From Bradyrhizobium icense (GTDB lineage: Bacteria; Pseudomonadota; Alphaproteobacteria; Rhizobiales; Xanthobacteraceae), in assembly GCF_001693385.1 (NCBI RefSeq), contig NZ_CP016428.1, forward strand, positions 4,340,001 to 4,404,000: 64,000 nt of DNA, written 5' to 3'. Within the stretch, counting starts at the first letter, position 1. Every line of letters begins with the position of its first letter. A program made the position numbers and the translations under genes. Below, one piece after another: positions 28,714 to 37,599 of this stretch. The notes beneath the pieces were generated by a model. It had not been told where the DNA came from. It made no database searches and worked only from the letters and a program-made list of their open reading frames with translations.

Positions 28714-28788
28714 TCCTCGGTAGCTCAGCGGTAGAGCATTCGACTGTTAATCGAATGGTCGCTGGTTCGAATCCAGCCCGGGGAGCCA
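28714..28788 (+). tRNA. tRNA-Asn (GUU anticodon)
   Basis: A 75-base cloverleaf with encoded CCA. The acceptor stem TCCTCGG pairs with CCGGGGA (one G-T pair), the D arm is AGCTCAGCGGTAGAGC, the anticodon loop is CTGTTAA with anticodon GTT, and the T arm is GCTGGTTCGAATCCAGC. Discriminator base G, then CCA. A set of inverted repeats lies about 130 bp downstream. Confidence 0.96.
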
Positions 28789-28921
28789 GTAGCCTTCGTC
28801 CGTGGTTATCTTTAGGGGTCCGCGGACATTCAGACCTCCTGTCAAATCATTGAAGAAGCAGCCTTTCCGGGTCACCATGCCCGTCACGTGCTGTTTGCTC
28901 CTGTTCGGGGACAACCACCCG

Positions 28922-28990
28922 AAATGACAGTATCGGACCAGGACGGAACGGGTCCGATACTGTCATGGGCGGGTTTCGATACTGTCATTT
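28922..28990. repeat. Triple inverted-repeat element downstream of tRNA-Asn
   Basis: Three copies of one motif. ATGACAGTATCGGACC (28924-28939) is the exact reverse complement of GGTCCGATACTGTCAT (28951-28966), with an 11-base loop. A third copy, CGATACTGTCATTT (28977-28990), is in the same orientation as the second and is the exact complement of 28922-28935. This looks like a mobile-element end or a dimer-binding operator array rather than a simple terminator. Confidence 0.7.
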
Positions 28991-29030
28991 GTGTCTGCTC
29001 CGTTCGGTCAACAGGGTGACCCTGCCCGCA

Positions 29031-29510
29031 TTATGCGCCGTCCAGGTAGTGTGCCTTCTGCGCCGGGTAGTAGTCTTCGAACGACGGCAGCGCCTTGCCC
29101 TCGCGCGCCGCGACCAGCATGTCGAGATAGTATTCCCAGCCCGGCCCTACGTCGCCCGCGAGTTTCCGGTCGCTCAGGTGCTGCACGAAGCGCATCTCGG
29201 TCGTGTCGTCCATCTGCGTCAACGTCAGCTCGATGCGCCACTCGCCGTAGTCATCTTTCATCATGACGACGAGGCGGCGCGGCGCCTCGCATTCTTCGAT
29301 CGTCACGTTCGTCCACGGCTGGCCCTTCTCATGGACCAGTTGCAGCCGCACGATCTTGCCCGGACCGGCGTCGCCTTCCCAGTTGCCGAACCAGCGCGCG
29401 GTGTTCTCGGACTTCGTCACGCTCGTCCAGACGTCATCGATGGGTGCGCGGAACGTGCGCGTGAGGATCAGGTCGTTGCCATGAACGTGGCCGGTGGGCT
29501 TGGGGCTCAT
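29031..29510 (-). CDS. SRPBCC/AHSA1-domain protein
   Basis: A 159-residue START-like protein of the AHSA1 (Aha1 C-terminal) group, recognised by DLILTRTFRAPIDDVWTSVT at the start and GWEYYLDMLVAAREG near the end. Start at 29510 is supported by AAGGAGAGAG upstream. AHSA1 genes are usually cotranscribed with an ArsR repressor; here no ArsR gene is present within the 250 bp on the upstream side. The ligand and function are unknown. Confidence 0.85.
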   Translation of the reverse strand: MSPKPTGHVHGNDLILTRTFRAPIDDVWTSVTKSENTARWFGNWEGDAGPGKIVRLQLVHEKGQPWTNVTIEECEAPRRLVVMMKDDYGEWRIELTLTQMDDTTEMRFVQHLSDRKLAGDVGPGWEYYLDMLVAAREGKALPSFEDYYPAQKAHYLDGA

Positions 29511-29763
29511 GCTCTCTCCTTCTTGTTGTCGCTCGCGCTTTACGCGGTGGAGCTCGGTTTGCGTGATCGTCGAGGGCATGAGATGTAGCATCTTCTGCTC
29601 TGCCGTCATTCCTGCGGTGGTTTGCCTGGGGTGCCGGGCGGCACGGCGGCATGGGTGACGTTTCGTCGTTTTGGGGATCGTGGCGTTCGATCGCGCTTAC
29701 GAGGCGAGGCGGTCGCCGCTCAGCGCCTTCCGGAACACGGGCAACATGACCGTACCGCCGCCT

Positions 29764-30645
29764 CTATTGAGGCTGCTCCGGCGACGAACTGGTGACGCCC
29801 GGAACTACCAACACGTCGGCTTCGGAATTGCGCAGCACCTCCTCTGCCACGCTTCCCAGAAAGAACTTGGCTGGCCCTGTTCTGCCATGAGTTCCGATCA
29901 CCACAAGATCGACCTTGTGCTTGTGAGCGCAGTCCCGGATCGTCTCCGGCGCAGAGAGTTCGATGAGTTGAACGAAGCGTTGGTTCGGCCACAGATCGAC
30001 CTCTTGCAGGAACTTTGAGAGCTCTCCTGCAGCGCGCTCCTCCTCGTCGGCAATGTAATCCTTCAACTGATCCATCGTCATGAGCGAGTGGGTCGTCATA
30101 CTCCGGGCCGGGGCGTCGAAGGCGTGCAGGACAAGAACTTCGATGTGATCAAGCAAGCCCAGCTTTCGTGCCTCCTTTGCCGCGATCGCCGAGCGGTCCG
30201 AAAAATCGGTCGCGACCAGAACACGGATATAGGTGCCTGCTGGAACTGCGTTCGCCATGATGACAGGGCGTCGGCTCCGTCCAATCGTCCGCTCGATCGT
30301 CGTGCCGATGAAGACGTCCCGCAAGGCTTGCCGCCTGTGAGGTCCCATCACAACGACATCTGCATCGGCGCGCTCCGCCGCCTCGGCGATTGCCTGAAAT
30401 GGTTCGCCGAGGACCACGCGCGTCTCGCAATGCACGCGGTCGACTTCGCGCAGTGTGGCGGCGAGATCGTTCAGCAGCTCTCCTGCTGCGCGCTCCTCGG
30501 CCTTCACCAGCCGCGGCGGCTGATCGTCATCCACGACGTGGACGAGAACGATCTCGGCGGAAACCTGCCGCGCCAGGAGGGTTGCTCGACGCAAGGCGCG
30601 ATCTGAGCGGGTCGAGAAGTCGGTCGCAACGAGTATCCGCTTCAT
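29764..30645 (-). CDS. Tandem-domain universal stress protein
   Basis: Two UspA domains in one 293-residue chain. Each begins with the strand plus DFS motif: ILVATDFSTRSDRAL at the N-terminus and VLVATDFSDRSAIAA near residue 145. The second domain has the complete ATP-binding signature VVIGTHGRTGPAKFFLGSVAEEV. In the first the corresponding loop is MGPHRRQALRDVFIGTT, which lacks the standard glycine spacing, so only the second domain may bind ATP. It diverges from the P-type ATPase gene (145 bp between starts). Such proteins typically respond to hypoxia, membrane or redox stress. Confidence 0.93.
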   Translation of the reverse strand: MKRILVATDFSTRSDRALRRATLLARQVSAEIVLVHVVDDDQPPRLVKAEERAAGELLNDLAATLREVDRVHCETRVVLGEPFQAIAEAAERADADVVVMGPHRRQALRDVFIGTTIERTIGRSRRPVIMANAVPAGTYIRVLVATDFSDRSAIAAKEARKLGLLDHIEVLVLHAFDAPARSMTTHSLMTMDQLKDYIADEEERAAGELSKFLQEVDLWPNQRFVQLIELSAPETIRDCAHKHKVDLVVIGTHGRTGPAKFFLGSVAEEVLRNSEADVLVVPGVTSSSPEQPQ

Positions 30646-30790
30646 ATTCCGCCTTCTCCCCTGAGCTTGCGCAACGGTTCGACTGCGAAGGTGTCTACTA
30701 TATCAACAATGGACCGTCAGGTCACGACGAGCGTTGATCTCCATCAAGTGACGCAAGAGCGGCATCAGCTACGTTTAACTGTGTTGATGA

Positions 30791-33568
30791 ATGAGCCAGG
30801 TACGCATGCGCAACGCGGCATCCACCACACCGTCTGTCACGACTGCGGCGCGCGAGATCGACTCTCGGTCGCGCGCGCCCGACCTTGCATGGCATGGCAT
30901 CAGCTCTGATGCCGCTCTGGACGCGCTTCGCACGAATGTCGACGGCCTCTTCGAGCACGAAGCGGCACGTCGCCTCGAGACGTATGGTCCAAACCGCCTG
31001 CCCGAAGGTCCTCGCCGCAGCGCCCTGACACGATTCCTGCTGCAGTTTCACAACCTGCTCATCTATGTCCTTCTGGCGGCGGGGGTGCTCGCAGCGATGA
31101 TCGGCCATGGGACGGACGCGCTGGTCATCTTCGCCGTTGTCCTGGTCAACGCGATCATTGGTTTCATTCAGGAGGGGCGTGCGGAGAAGGCGCTGGACGC
31201 CATCCGCGCGATGATCGATCCGCATGCCTCCCTTATTCGAGACGGTCGCCGCGTGACGATTGCCGCGGACAAAGTCGTGCCCGGCGACATCGTGTTGCTT
31301 GAGGCAGGGGACCGGGTGCCAGCCGACCTGCGACTCGTCAAGGCGCGCAATCTCCGGGTGGACGAGGCAATCCTCACGGGCGAATCCGTCCCGGTCGACA
31401 AGGCTGTGAAGGCCGTCGAAACAACCGCTGCCCTCGGCGATCGTTTCCCGATGGCATTCTCTGGGACGTTCGTCACCACCGGCCAGGGGACTGGGGTCGT
31501 CGTAGCGACCGGCCCGGCCACCGAGCTGGGGCGCATCAGCTCCATGATCGGGGCGGTGGAACGGCTTGCTACTCCCCTTGTCCGGCAGATGGACCAGTTC
31601 GCGCGGCAGGTCACCGTCGCCGTGCTCGGCATCTCGGCGCTCGTATTCGTCTATGCCGTGGTCATGCAGGCCTATGGCCTTGATGATGCCCTCATGGCTG
31701 TTGTCGGCTTGGCCGTCGCGGCGATCCCAGAGGGTCTGCCGGCAGTGATGACCATCACCCTCGCGGTGGGTGTCCAGCGCATGGCGCGCCGCAACGCCAT
31801 CATTCGCCGCCTACCCGCTGTCGAGACGTTGGGCTCGGTCTCAGTAATCTGTTCCGACAAGACTGGCACGCTGACCCGCAACGAAATGACGGTGCGCAAT
31901 GTTGTCACAGCCGATCGGACGATGGCGGTGGAAGGCTCCGGATACAGGCCGGAGGGCCATTTTCGCAGCGAGGCAGGTGAACCTCTCGATCCCGCCGCCG
32001 ATCCTGTCCTCGAGGAGCTCTCGCTCGCCGCGCTCCTCTGCAACGATGCTGGTCTGCGGCAATCCGGCGAGGACTGGACGGTGGATGGCGACCCCATGGA
32101 AGGAGCGCTGGTGTCGTTCGCGATCAAGGCCGGGCATGATGCCGTTGCGGCCCGCGTCGGCTTTCCGCGCCTCGACGAAATCCCGTTCGACTCCCGCCAT
32201 CGGTACATGGCAACGCTAAACGCGCGCAGCGGCCATGCACCGGTTGCCTACGTGAAGGGGGCTCCGGAACGCGTCCTTCAGATGTGCACACATGTCGCGA
32301 CGCCGGAGGGCGAGCGCCGGCTCGATCGTGAGGCCTGGCACAGGCAAGTCGATCAACTCGCGATGAACGGCCTGCGTGTAATTGCGCTCGCACGTCGTAC
32401 CATGAAGGACGGCGAACATGCGGTGACGCCGTCCGATATCGAGCATGAACTCACCCTGCTCGGCTTGGTGGGGCTGATTGATCCGGCGCGGCCAGAGGCG
32501 ATTTCTGCGATCGCCGAGTGCAAGGCGGCTGGGGTGCGGGTCAAAATGATCACCGGCGACCACGCCGCGACCGCCCGCGCGATCGCCGCCCAACTTGGAC
32601 TCGCCGATGATCCGAAGGCCATAACCGGTCAGGAACTTGATGCACTTGAGAATGCACGGTTCCGGGAGAACGCCTGCGAGGCGACTGTCTTCGCTCGAAC
32701 CAGCCCCGAACACAAGCTCCGGCTGGTCGAGGCGCTTCAGGCCGACGGTTCCGTCATCGCAATGACCGGCGACGGCGTGAACGACGCGCCCGCACTGAAG
32801 CGGGCTGATGTCGGCGTCGCCATGGGCGGTAAAGGCACCGAGGCCGCCAAGGAGGCGAGCGAGATGGTGCTCGCGGACGACAATTTCGCCTCCATTGTCG
32901 CGGCCGTCCGCGAGGGCCGGACTGTCTATGATAATCTCACCAAGGTGATCGCCTGGACACTGCCGACCAATGGCGGCGAGGCTTTTACTATCATTCTTGC
33001 CATCCTGTTCGGCCTCACCCTGCCGGTTACGCCAGTGCAGATCCTCTGGATCAATATGATTACGGCCGTTGCCCTCGGCCTGACCCTGGCGTTCGAGCCG
33101 ACCGAACCGGGCGCTATGCGCCGCCCTGCACGCCCCGCCAACCAGAGAATCCTGTCTGGCCGGCTATTATGGAGAATCCTACTCGTCTCTGCCCTGATGG
33201 TCGTCGGCACGTTCGGTGTCTTCGCCTGGGCCACCGAGCGCGGCGTGCCGCTCGAAACGGCCCGCACAATGGCCGTGAACACAATCGTCGTGATGGAGAT
33301 CTTCTATCTTTTCAGCGTGCGTTATGTTCACGGCACTTCCCTGACCTGGCAGGGTGTGCTCGGGACACGCGCGGTACTCATCGGGGTTGCGACCGTCATC
33401 GTCGCACAGTTCGCGTTCACCTATCTGCCGCCGATGCAAGCCGTCTTTGCCACCCGTCCAGTACCACTAGGCGATGGCGTTGCCATCGTGGCGGTCGGAG
33501 TCGTGCTATTTGCCATCGTCGAGGCCGAGAAACGGATCGCAGCCCTGGTCAGCCTGAGAAGAGACTGA
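30791..33568 (+). CDS. P2-type cation-transporting ATPase (CtpF-like)
   Basis: ATP-driven inner-membrane cation pump, 925 residues, the length of PacL/SERCA-type Ca2+ ATPases. Motifs in order: actuator TGES (ILTGESVPVDK), the M4 ion-binding VAAIPEGLPA, phosphorylation site Asp356 in CSDKTGTLT, nucleotide-binding KGAPERVL, and the hinge TGDGVNDAPALK. The M6 segment reads NMITAVALGLTLAFEP, as in mycobacterial CtpF, and lacks the Asp of SERCA M6. Transport of Ca2+ or another cation is therefore uncertain. It lies beside a universal stress protein gene, as does ctpF (Rv1997) in M. tuberculosis, where the pair belongs to the hypoxia regulon. No strong ribosome-binding site precedes the ATG. Confidence 0.93.
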   Translation: MSQVRMRNAASTTPSVTTAAREIDSRSRAPDLAWHGISSDAALDALRTNVDGLFEHEAARRLETYGPNRLPEGPRRSALTRFLLQFHNLLIYVLLAAGVLAAMIGHGTDALVIFAVVLVNAIIGFIQEGRAEKALDAIRAMIDPHASLIRDGRRVTIAADKVVPGDIVLLEAGDRVPADLRLVKARNLRVDEAILTGESVPVDKAVKAVETTAALGDRFPMAFSGTFVTTGQGTGVVVATGPATELGRISSMIGAVERLATPLVRQMDQFARQVTVAVLGISALVFVYAVVMQAYGLDDALMAVVGLAVAAIPEGLPAVMTITLAVGVQRMARRNAIIRRLPAVETLGSVSVICSDKTGTLTRNEMTVRNVVTADRTMAVEGSGYRPEGHFRSEAGEPLDPAADPVLEELSLAALLCNDAGLRQSGEDWTVDGDPMEGALVSFAIKAGHDAVAARVGFPRLDEIPFDSRHRYMATLNARSGHAPVAYVKGAPERVLQMCTHVATPEGERRLDREAWHRQVDQLAMNGLRVIALARRTMKDGEHAVTPSDIEHELTLLGLVGLIDPARPEAISAIAECKAAGVRVKMITGDHAATARAIAAQLGLADDPKAITGQELDALENARFRENACEATVFARTSPEHKLRLVEALQADGSVIAMTGDGVNDAPALKRADVGVAMGGKGTEAAKEASEMVLADDNFASIVAAVREGRTVYDNLTKVIAWTLPTNGGEAFTIILAILFGLTLPVTPVQILWINMITAVALGLTLAFEPTEPGAMRRPARPANQRILSGRLLWRILLVSALMVVGTFGVFAWATERGVPLETARTMAVNTIVVMEIFYLFSVRYVHGTSLTWQGVLGTRAVLIGVATVIVAQFAFTYLPPMQAVFATRPVPLGDGVAIVAVGVVLFAIVEAEKRIAALVSLRRD

Positions 33569-33819
33569 GGGTCTAAGCTATCGAACGGCTACGTCAGGGA
33601 GCCAGAGTTCCCGAACCAATTCGAATTGGCGCCTCCGCCGTCCGTTCCACTGGTCTTAGCCCAGACCAGCGTGCTCATCTTCTTTGGTCCCAGGCGCCGA
33701 CGTTGCGCTCAGGACGCACCCAAACGCTAAATTACGTGTACATTAGGAGGTAGGAGCCGCACAGTCTGGATCGGATTAGTCGGCAACGTCCGAGCCCTCC
33801 GGCCAGCGCAAGGAGGTCC

Positions 33820-36096
33820 ATGACCGACGTCGTATTTCACGAGATCGCTTGGCTGCTGCTCGGTGCTGCTGCCATCGGGTTGCTCGGCGCCGCCCTGCGC
33901 CAGCCTGTGATCGTGAGCTTCATCGCGGTCGGGATCGCGGCCGCTGCCTTCTTCGACAGTAGCGCTGAAACGGCGAGTCAGGTCCGCTTTCTTGGGGAGC
34001 TCGGCGTTGCGCTCCTCCTGTTTCTGGTTGGTCTCAAGCTCGACTGGCGTCTGGTCAGGACCCTTGGCCCGGTCGCTCTTGCCACCGGGCTCGGCCAGGT
34101 TGTCTTCACGGCGGGCGCCGGCTTCCCTATTGGCCTTGCCCTTGGGCTCGACTGGCTGACCAGCCTGTATGTGGCTGTCGCCCTGACTTTCTCCTCCACG
34201 ATCATCATCGTGAAGCTGTTGAGCGACAAGCGCGAGCTCGAGACGCTGCACGGCCGCATCGCCCTTGGTTTCCTGATCGTCCAGGACATCGTCGTCGTGC
34301 TCGCCATGGTCGTGCTGTCGACGATCGGGATCGGTTCCGCGCAGGTCGAGAGCGGCCCCGCCAAGCTCTTCACCATCGGCGCCTCGCTGCTCGGTGTTAT
34401 GGCGGCCCTCATCTTGTTCGTCCGCTATCTCGCCGATCCGCTGATGGCGCGACTCGCACGTACCCCGGAGCTGCTGGTCATCGCCGCCATCGGCTGGGCA
34501 GCGACGGCGGCTGCAATCGGCGACATGATCGGCCTTGGCAAGGAGCTCGGCGGACTCGCCGCTGGCGTCTCGATCGGTTCCACGCCCTATCGGGACTTGG
34601 TCTCGGCGCGGCTTACCGCGCTGCGCGACTTCCTGCTGCTCTTCTTCTTCTTATCGATCGGTACCACGCTCGACCTGTCCACCCTCGGACAGGACGTCAC
34701 GCGGGCCATTGTCTTTTCCTTGTTCGTGCTGATCGGCAACCCGCTGATCGTCCTCCTCATCATGGCCTGGATGGGTTACCGCGCCCGGACCGGGTTCCTC
34801 GCCGGCCTCACCGTCGCCCAGATCTCGGAGTTCTCGCTGGTCTTCATGGCGATGGGGCTCAGTCTCGGCCATGTCGATCAGTCTGCGGTCGGGCTCGTCA
34901 CCCTGGTCGGCCTCGTGACAATTGCCCTGTCGGTCTACATGATCACCTATTCTCAGCAGCTCTATGCCTGGTGCCGGCCGCTGCTCCGGCCATTCGATTT
35001 CGGATCGTGGCGGGAAGCAGTAGCGGAGAACGATGAAGACAAGTCGACGGTCGATGTCATCATCTTCGGCCTCGGCCGCTTCGGCAGCCAGCTCCTGAGG
35101 CGCCTTGAGGACGCCGGCTACAACGTGCTCGGCGTCGACCTCGACCCCGAGACCATCAGGCGCTTTTCGCGTCAAGGCTACCAGGTCCGCTATGGCGATG
35201 TGACCGAGCAGGAGTTCTGGGCCGAGCTGCCGCTGACCCATGCACGCTGGGTCGTGCTCTCGGTCCCATACGGCACAATCCTGCTGACCGAGACCGATCC
35301 GCGCAGCGGACTCCTCACCGCGGTCCGCACCCACCGCTTCGGCGGACGCGTCGCTATCACCGCTCGCAACGATCAGGAAGCCCGCCGCCTTCAGGAAGGC
35401 GGCGGCGTCGACCTCGTCCTCTATCCTTTCGACGATGCCGCAACCTTGGCCGCCAAGCAGATCACAGACTTGGATGAGGAAATCGCCACGAAAGAGGCAG
35501 TAAGGACGCTTACCCCCGCCGCGCTCGCTTCCGCTGCGCCCGAAGGTCAGTCGCGGGTGATCATCGTCGGATGTGGGCGCGTCGGCGATCTGGTGAGCGA
35601 GATGCTCGCCCGGCATGAGGTGCCCCATGTCGGCCTGGATAGCGATTCGGCTCTCGTCGCCCGCGAGCGGCGGCGTGGCAGGCCAATCTTCTACGGCGAT
35701 GCCACCAGTCCGGAACTGCTTCGCCGCTTCGGGATCGCTTCCGCCCAAGCACTCGTCGCGACAATGGATAACCCGGTTGCGGTGGAATCGGTCGTCACGG
35801 CTGCGCGTGCCGAACGGCCCGATCTCATCATCGTTGCACGGGCTCGCGACGCCGAGCATGCAGCCAAACTCTATGATCTGAACGTCACCGACGCCGTGCC
35901 CGAGGCGATCGAAGCGAGCCTGCAATTGTCCGAAGCCCTGCTCGTCAACATCGGCGTTCCCATGGGTCTCGTGATTGCCTCCATTCACGAAAAGCGCGAC
36001 GAATTTCGCAGCGCCCTTCAGGGGCCCGGCAGGGAGGGCCGGCTTCGGCGAGCAATCCGCGCGTCCACCCGAAGAAAGAGCGGTGGCGAAGCGTAG
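33820..36096 (+). CDS. CPA2-family cation:proton antiporter with two RCK/TrkA-N domains
   Basis: Kef/YbaL-like K+ (or Na+)/H+ antiporter, 758 residues. About 12 hydrophobic segments fill residues 1-390 with the CPA2-type FSSTIIIVKLL and LGKELGGLAAG. Two cytoplasmic Rossmann domains follow, each with a dinucleotide motif: VIIFGLGRFGSQLL at about 412 and VIIVGCGRVGDLVSEML at about 575. Most Kef/YbaL proteins carry one such domain, so the duplicated one is notable. AAGGAGG lies just before the ATG. It follows the CtpF-like ATPase by 251 bp and together with the stress protein forms an ion-homeostasis cluster. Confidence 0.92.
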   Translation: MTDVVFHEIAWLLLGAAAIGLLGAALRQPVIVSFIAVGIAAAAFFDSSAETASQVRFLGELGVALLLFLVGLKLDWRLVRTLGPVALATGLGQVVFTAGAGFPIGLALGLDWLTSLYVAVALTFSSTIIIVKLLSDKRELETLHGRIALGFLIVQDIVVVLAMVVLSTIGIGSAQVESGPAKLFTIGASLLGVMAALILFVRYLADPLMARLARTPELLVIAAIGWAATAAAIGDMIGLGKELGGLAAGVSIGSTPYRDLVSARLTALRDFLLLFFFLSIGTTLDLSTLGQDVTRAIVFSLFVLIGNPLIVLLIMAWMGYRARTGFLAGLTVAQISEFSLVFMAMGLSLGHVDQSAVGLVTLVGLVTIALSVYMITYSQQLYAWCRPLLRPFDFGSWREAVAENDEDKSTVDVIIFGLGRFGSQLLRRLEDAGYNVLGVDLDPETIRRFSRQGYQVRYGDVTEQEFWAELPLTHARWVVLSVPYGTILLTETDPRSGLLTAVRTHRFGGRVAITARNDQEARRLQEGGGVDLVLYPFDDAATLAAKQITDLDEEIATKEAVRTLTPAALASAAPEGQSRVIIVGCGRVGDLVSEMLARHEVPHVGLDSDSALVARERRRGRPIFYGDATSPELLRRFGIASAQALVATMDNPVAVESVVTAARAERPDLIIVARARDAEHAAKLYDLNVTDAVPEAIEASLQLSEALLVNIGVPMGLVIASIHEKRDEFRSALQGPGREGRLRRAIRASTRRKSGGEA

Positions 36097-36307
36097 CGAG
36101 CCAGAGGCCTCATAAGATAAACGCGCCGGCCTTGCCCTTGGTCCGGGGATATCGCCGAGGAACGCCTCCTTAGGGGCGAACATGGGCTGTCACGCAACCT
36201 GGCGGCCCCGCATTTAATTTGAGCAAATTAATTACACCACACTTGACTACCTATATAATCTCTGAGAGATTCCATTTAATAAATCGATAAAAATTGGGGT
36301 GTCTATT

Positions 36308-37033
36308 ATGAGCAAAATATTTAAATTTTTGGCCGCGGGTTTACTCGCGGGTTTGGTGCATTCACCGGCAAATGCAGCCGTCGTGAGTTTCACCGGCGAC
36401 GGCAATTTCTCCAACGTCACGAATTGCAGCGGCGGCAGCCCGGGCTGCTCCATTTCCGCCGACAAGAACGTGCTCAAAATGTCGGGCGCGTCGTGGCCGA
36501 CAGGCCAGCCGAGCACGCTGACCATCACGGACATCACCGGCACCAACATCACGACGGATCAGAACGATTACGTCATCGGCATGATCACCTGGGTGAACCG
36601 TGCAACCTACAACACGGACCAGAACTTCAACGTCCAATACACCTTCACGCTGAATTTCACCTCACCGAACAACTCGTTTGATTCTCAGGTGTTCAACCTG
36701 AACATCACGCAGCCGACCAATCCGACGCCAGACAACGTCTTCAACATCAGCCAGGCGACGCTCAACAATCTTGGTCCGTTCACCCTCAACGGCGTCACGA
36801 TTTCCGACATTCATTTCGCTGAATACGGTGATGGATGGTACAACGGAAGCACGTGGAAGAACCCGGAGTATGGAACGTCCACGCTTAAAATCCTGGCAGA
36901 CTTCACCTTCGCAACGGCGGCCCCGCCCGTCCCGGAAGCCTCGACATGGGCAATGATGATCCTCGGTTTCGCCGGCGTCGGCTTCGTGGCCTATCGCCGC
37001 AAGCGCGCTGGAAGCGCGCTCCCGGCGGCCTGA
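36308..37033 (+). CDS. Secreted PEPxxWA-CTERM protein
   Basis: A 241-residue exported protein. The N-terminus is a signal peptide (MSKIFKFLAAGLLAGLVHS, cleaved near ANAAV). The middle is a beta-rich, Asn/Thr-rich domain of unknown fold. The C-terminus is a textbook PEP-CTERM sorting signal: VPEASTWAMM, a hydrophobic segment ILGFAGVGFVAYRR and a basic end. These signals are processed by exosortase and associated with surface or exopolysaccharide proteins; no exosortase lies in the window. Two cysteines at about 42 and 50 could form a disulfide. Codon use is poorer in GC than its neighbours and the upstream 100 bp is strongly AT-rich. Confidence 0.9.
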   Translation: MSKIFKFLAAGLLAGLVHSPANAAVVSFTGDGNFSNVTNCSGGSPGCSISADKNVLKMSGASWPTGQPSTLTITDITGTNITTDQNDYVIGMITWVNRATYNTDQNFNVQYTFTLNFTSPNNSFDSQVFNLNITQPTNPTPDNVFNISQATLNNLGPFTLNGVTISDIHFAEYGDGWYNGSTWKNPEYGTSTLKILADFTFATAAPPVPEASTWAMMILGFAGVGFVAYRRKRAGSALPAA

Positions 37034-37056
37034 TCTCGCTCACCGAAAACAACGGG

Positions 37057-37085
37057 AAAAGCCGCCCGTGATCCGGTCGGCTTTT
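37057..37085 (+). terminator. Terminator of the PEP-CTERM gene
   Basis: Inverted repeat AAAAGCCG / CGGCTTTT with a 13-base loop, 24 bases after the stop. The arms end in a T run on the plus strand and also in a T run on the minus strand, so it could serve the convergent DUF1772 gene too. Confidence 0.65.
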
Positions 37086-37107
37086 GTCTGCCGGCATCTC
37101 CGACGCC

Positions 37108-37599
37108 CTACCTCGCCGCAATCGCGGCAATAAACAGCGCGCTAGCCGCCGTGGATGCGACCGTCCGCACGTGGTTCCAGAATGTCCAGTCCGTCAGGTA
37201 GCGCGCCCATAATGATGCCGCCTCATCGCTTGCCGGATCGGCGGCGGCAAGCGCGTTGTTCAGGGGAACGTTGAGGACCATCGTGACGATGAACATGCCG
37301 AGCACGTAGATCACGCCGCCGGCCAGCATCGCCATCGCTCCGGGCTCGCTCCAGCGCAACAGCGCGGTCACCGCCAGCGCCGCACTCGCCGCCGTCGTTC
37401 CGAGGAAGATCGGTATGAACAGCGACTGCACGATCGTGGTGTTGATCGCATTCATCGCCGCGATGCCGGAGGCCTGTCCGATCCGGCCAAGCGCCGTCAT
37501 GATGAAGGTCGAAAACGCGAAGTAGAGGCCGGCGAGCAGGCCGCAGCCGATGGCACAGAACCACAGCAGGCCGGTGATCAGCATCTGCAGCATGATCAT
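37108..37599 (-). CDS. DUF1772 membrane protein (anthrone-oxygenase-like)
   Basis: A 163-residue inner-membrane protein with four hydrophobic segments: about 7-30, 56-78, 88-110 and 142-160. Conserved NAINTTIVQSLFIPIF and VPLNNALA mark the DUF1772 family, whose fungal members include anthrone oxygenases. The bacterial role is unknown. It overlaps the NmrA-type reductase gene by four bases (ATGA) and is clearly cotranscribed with it under a divergent TetR regulator. Confidence 0.85.
   Translation of the reverse strand: MIMLQMLITGLLWFCAIGCGLLAGLYFAFSTFIMTALGRIGQASGIAAMNAINTTIVQSLFIPIFLGTTAASAALAVTALLRWSEPGAMAMLAGGVIYVLGMFIVTMVLNVPLNNALAAADPASDEAASLWARYLTDWTFWNHVRTVASTAASALFIAAIAAR

Noticed and set aside
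36243..36259. TTGACT and TATAAT boxes before the PEP-CTERM gene
   Set aside because: Only five bases separate them, far too close for a sigma-70 promoter.
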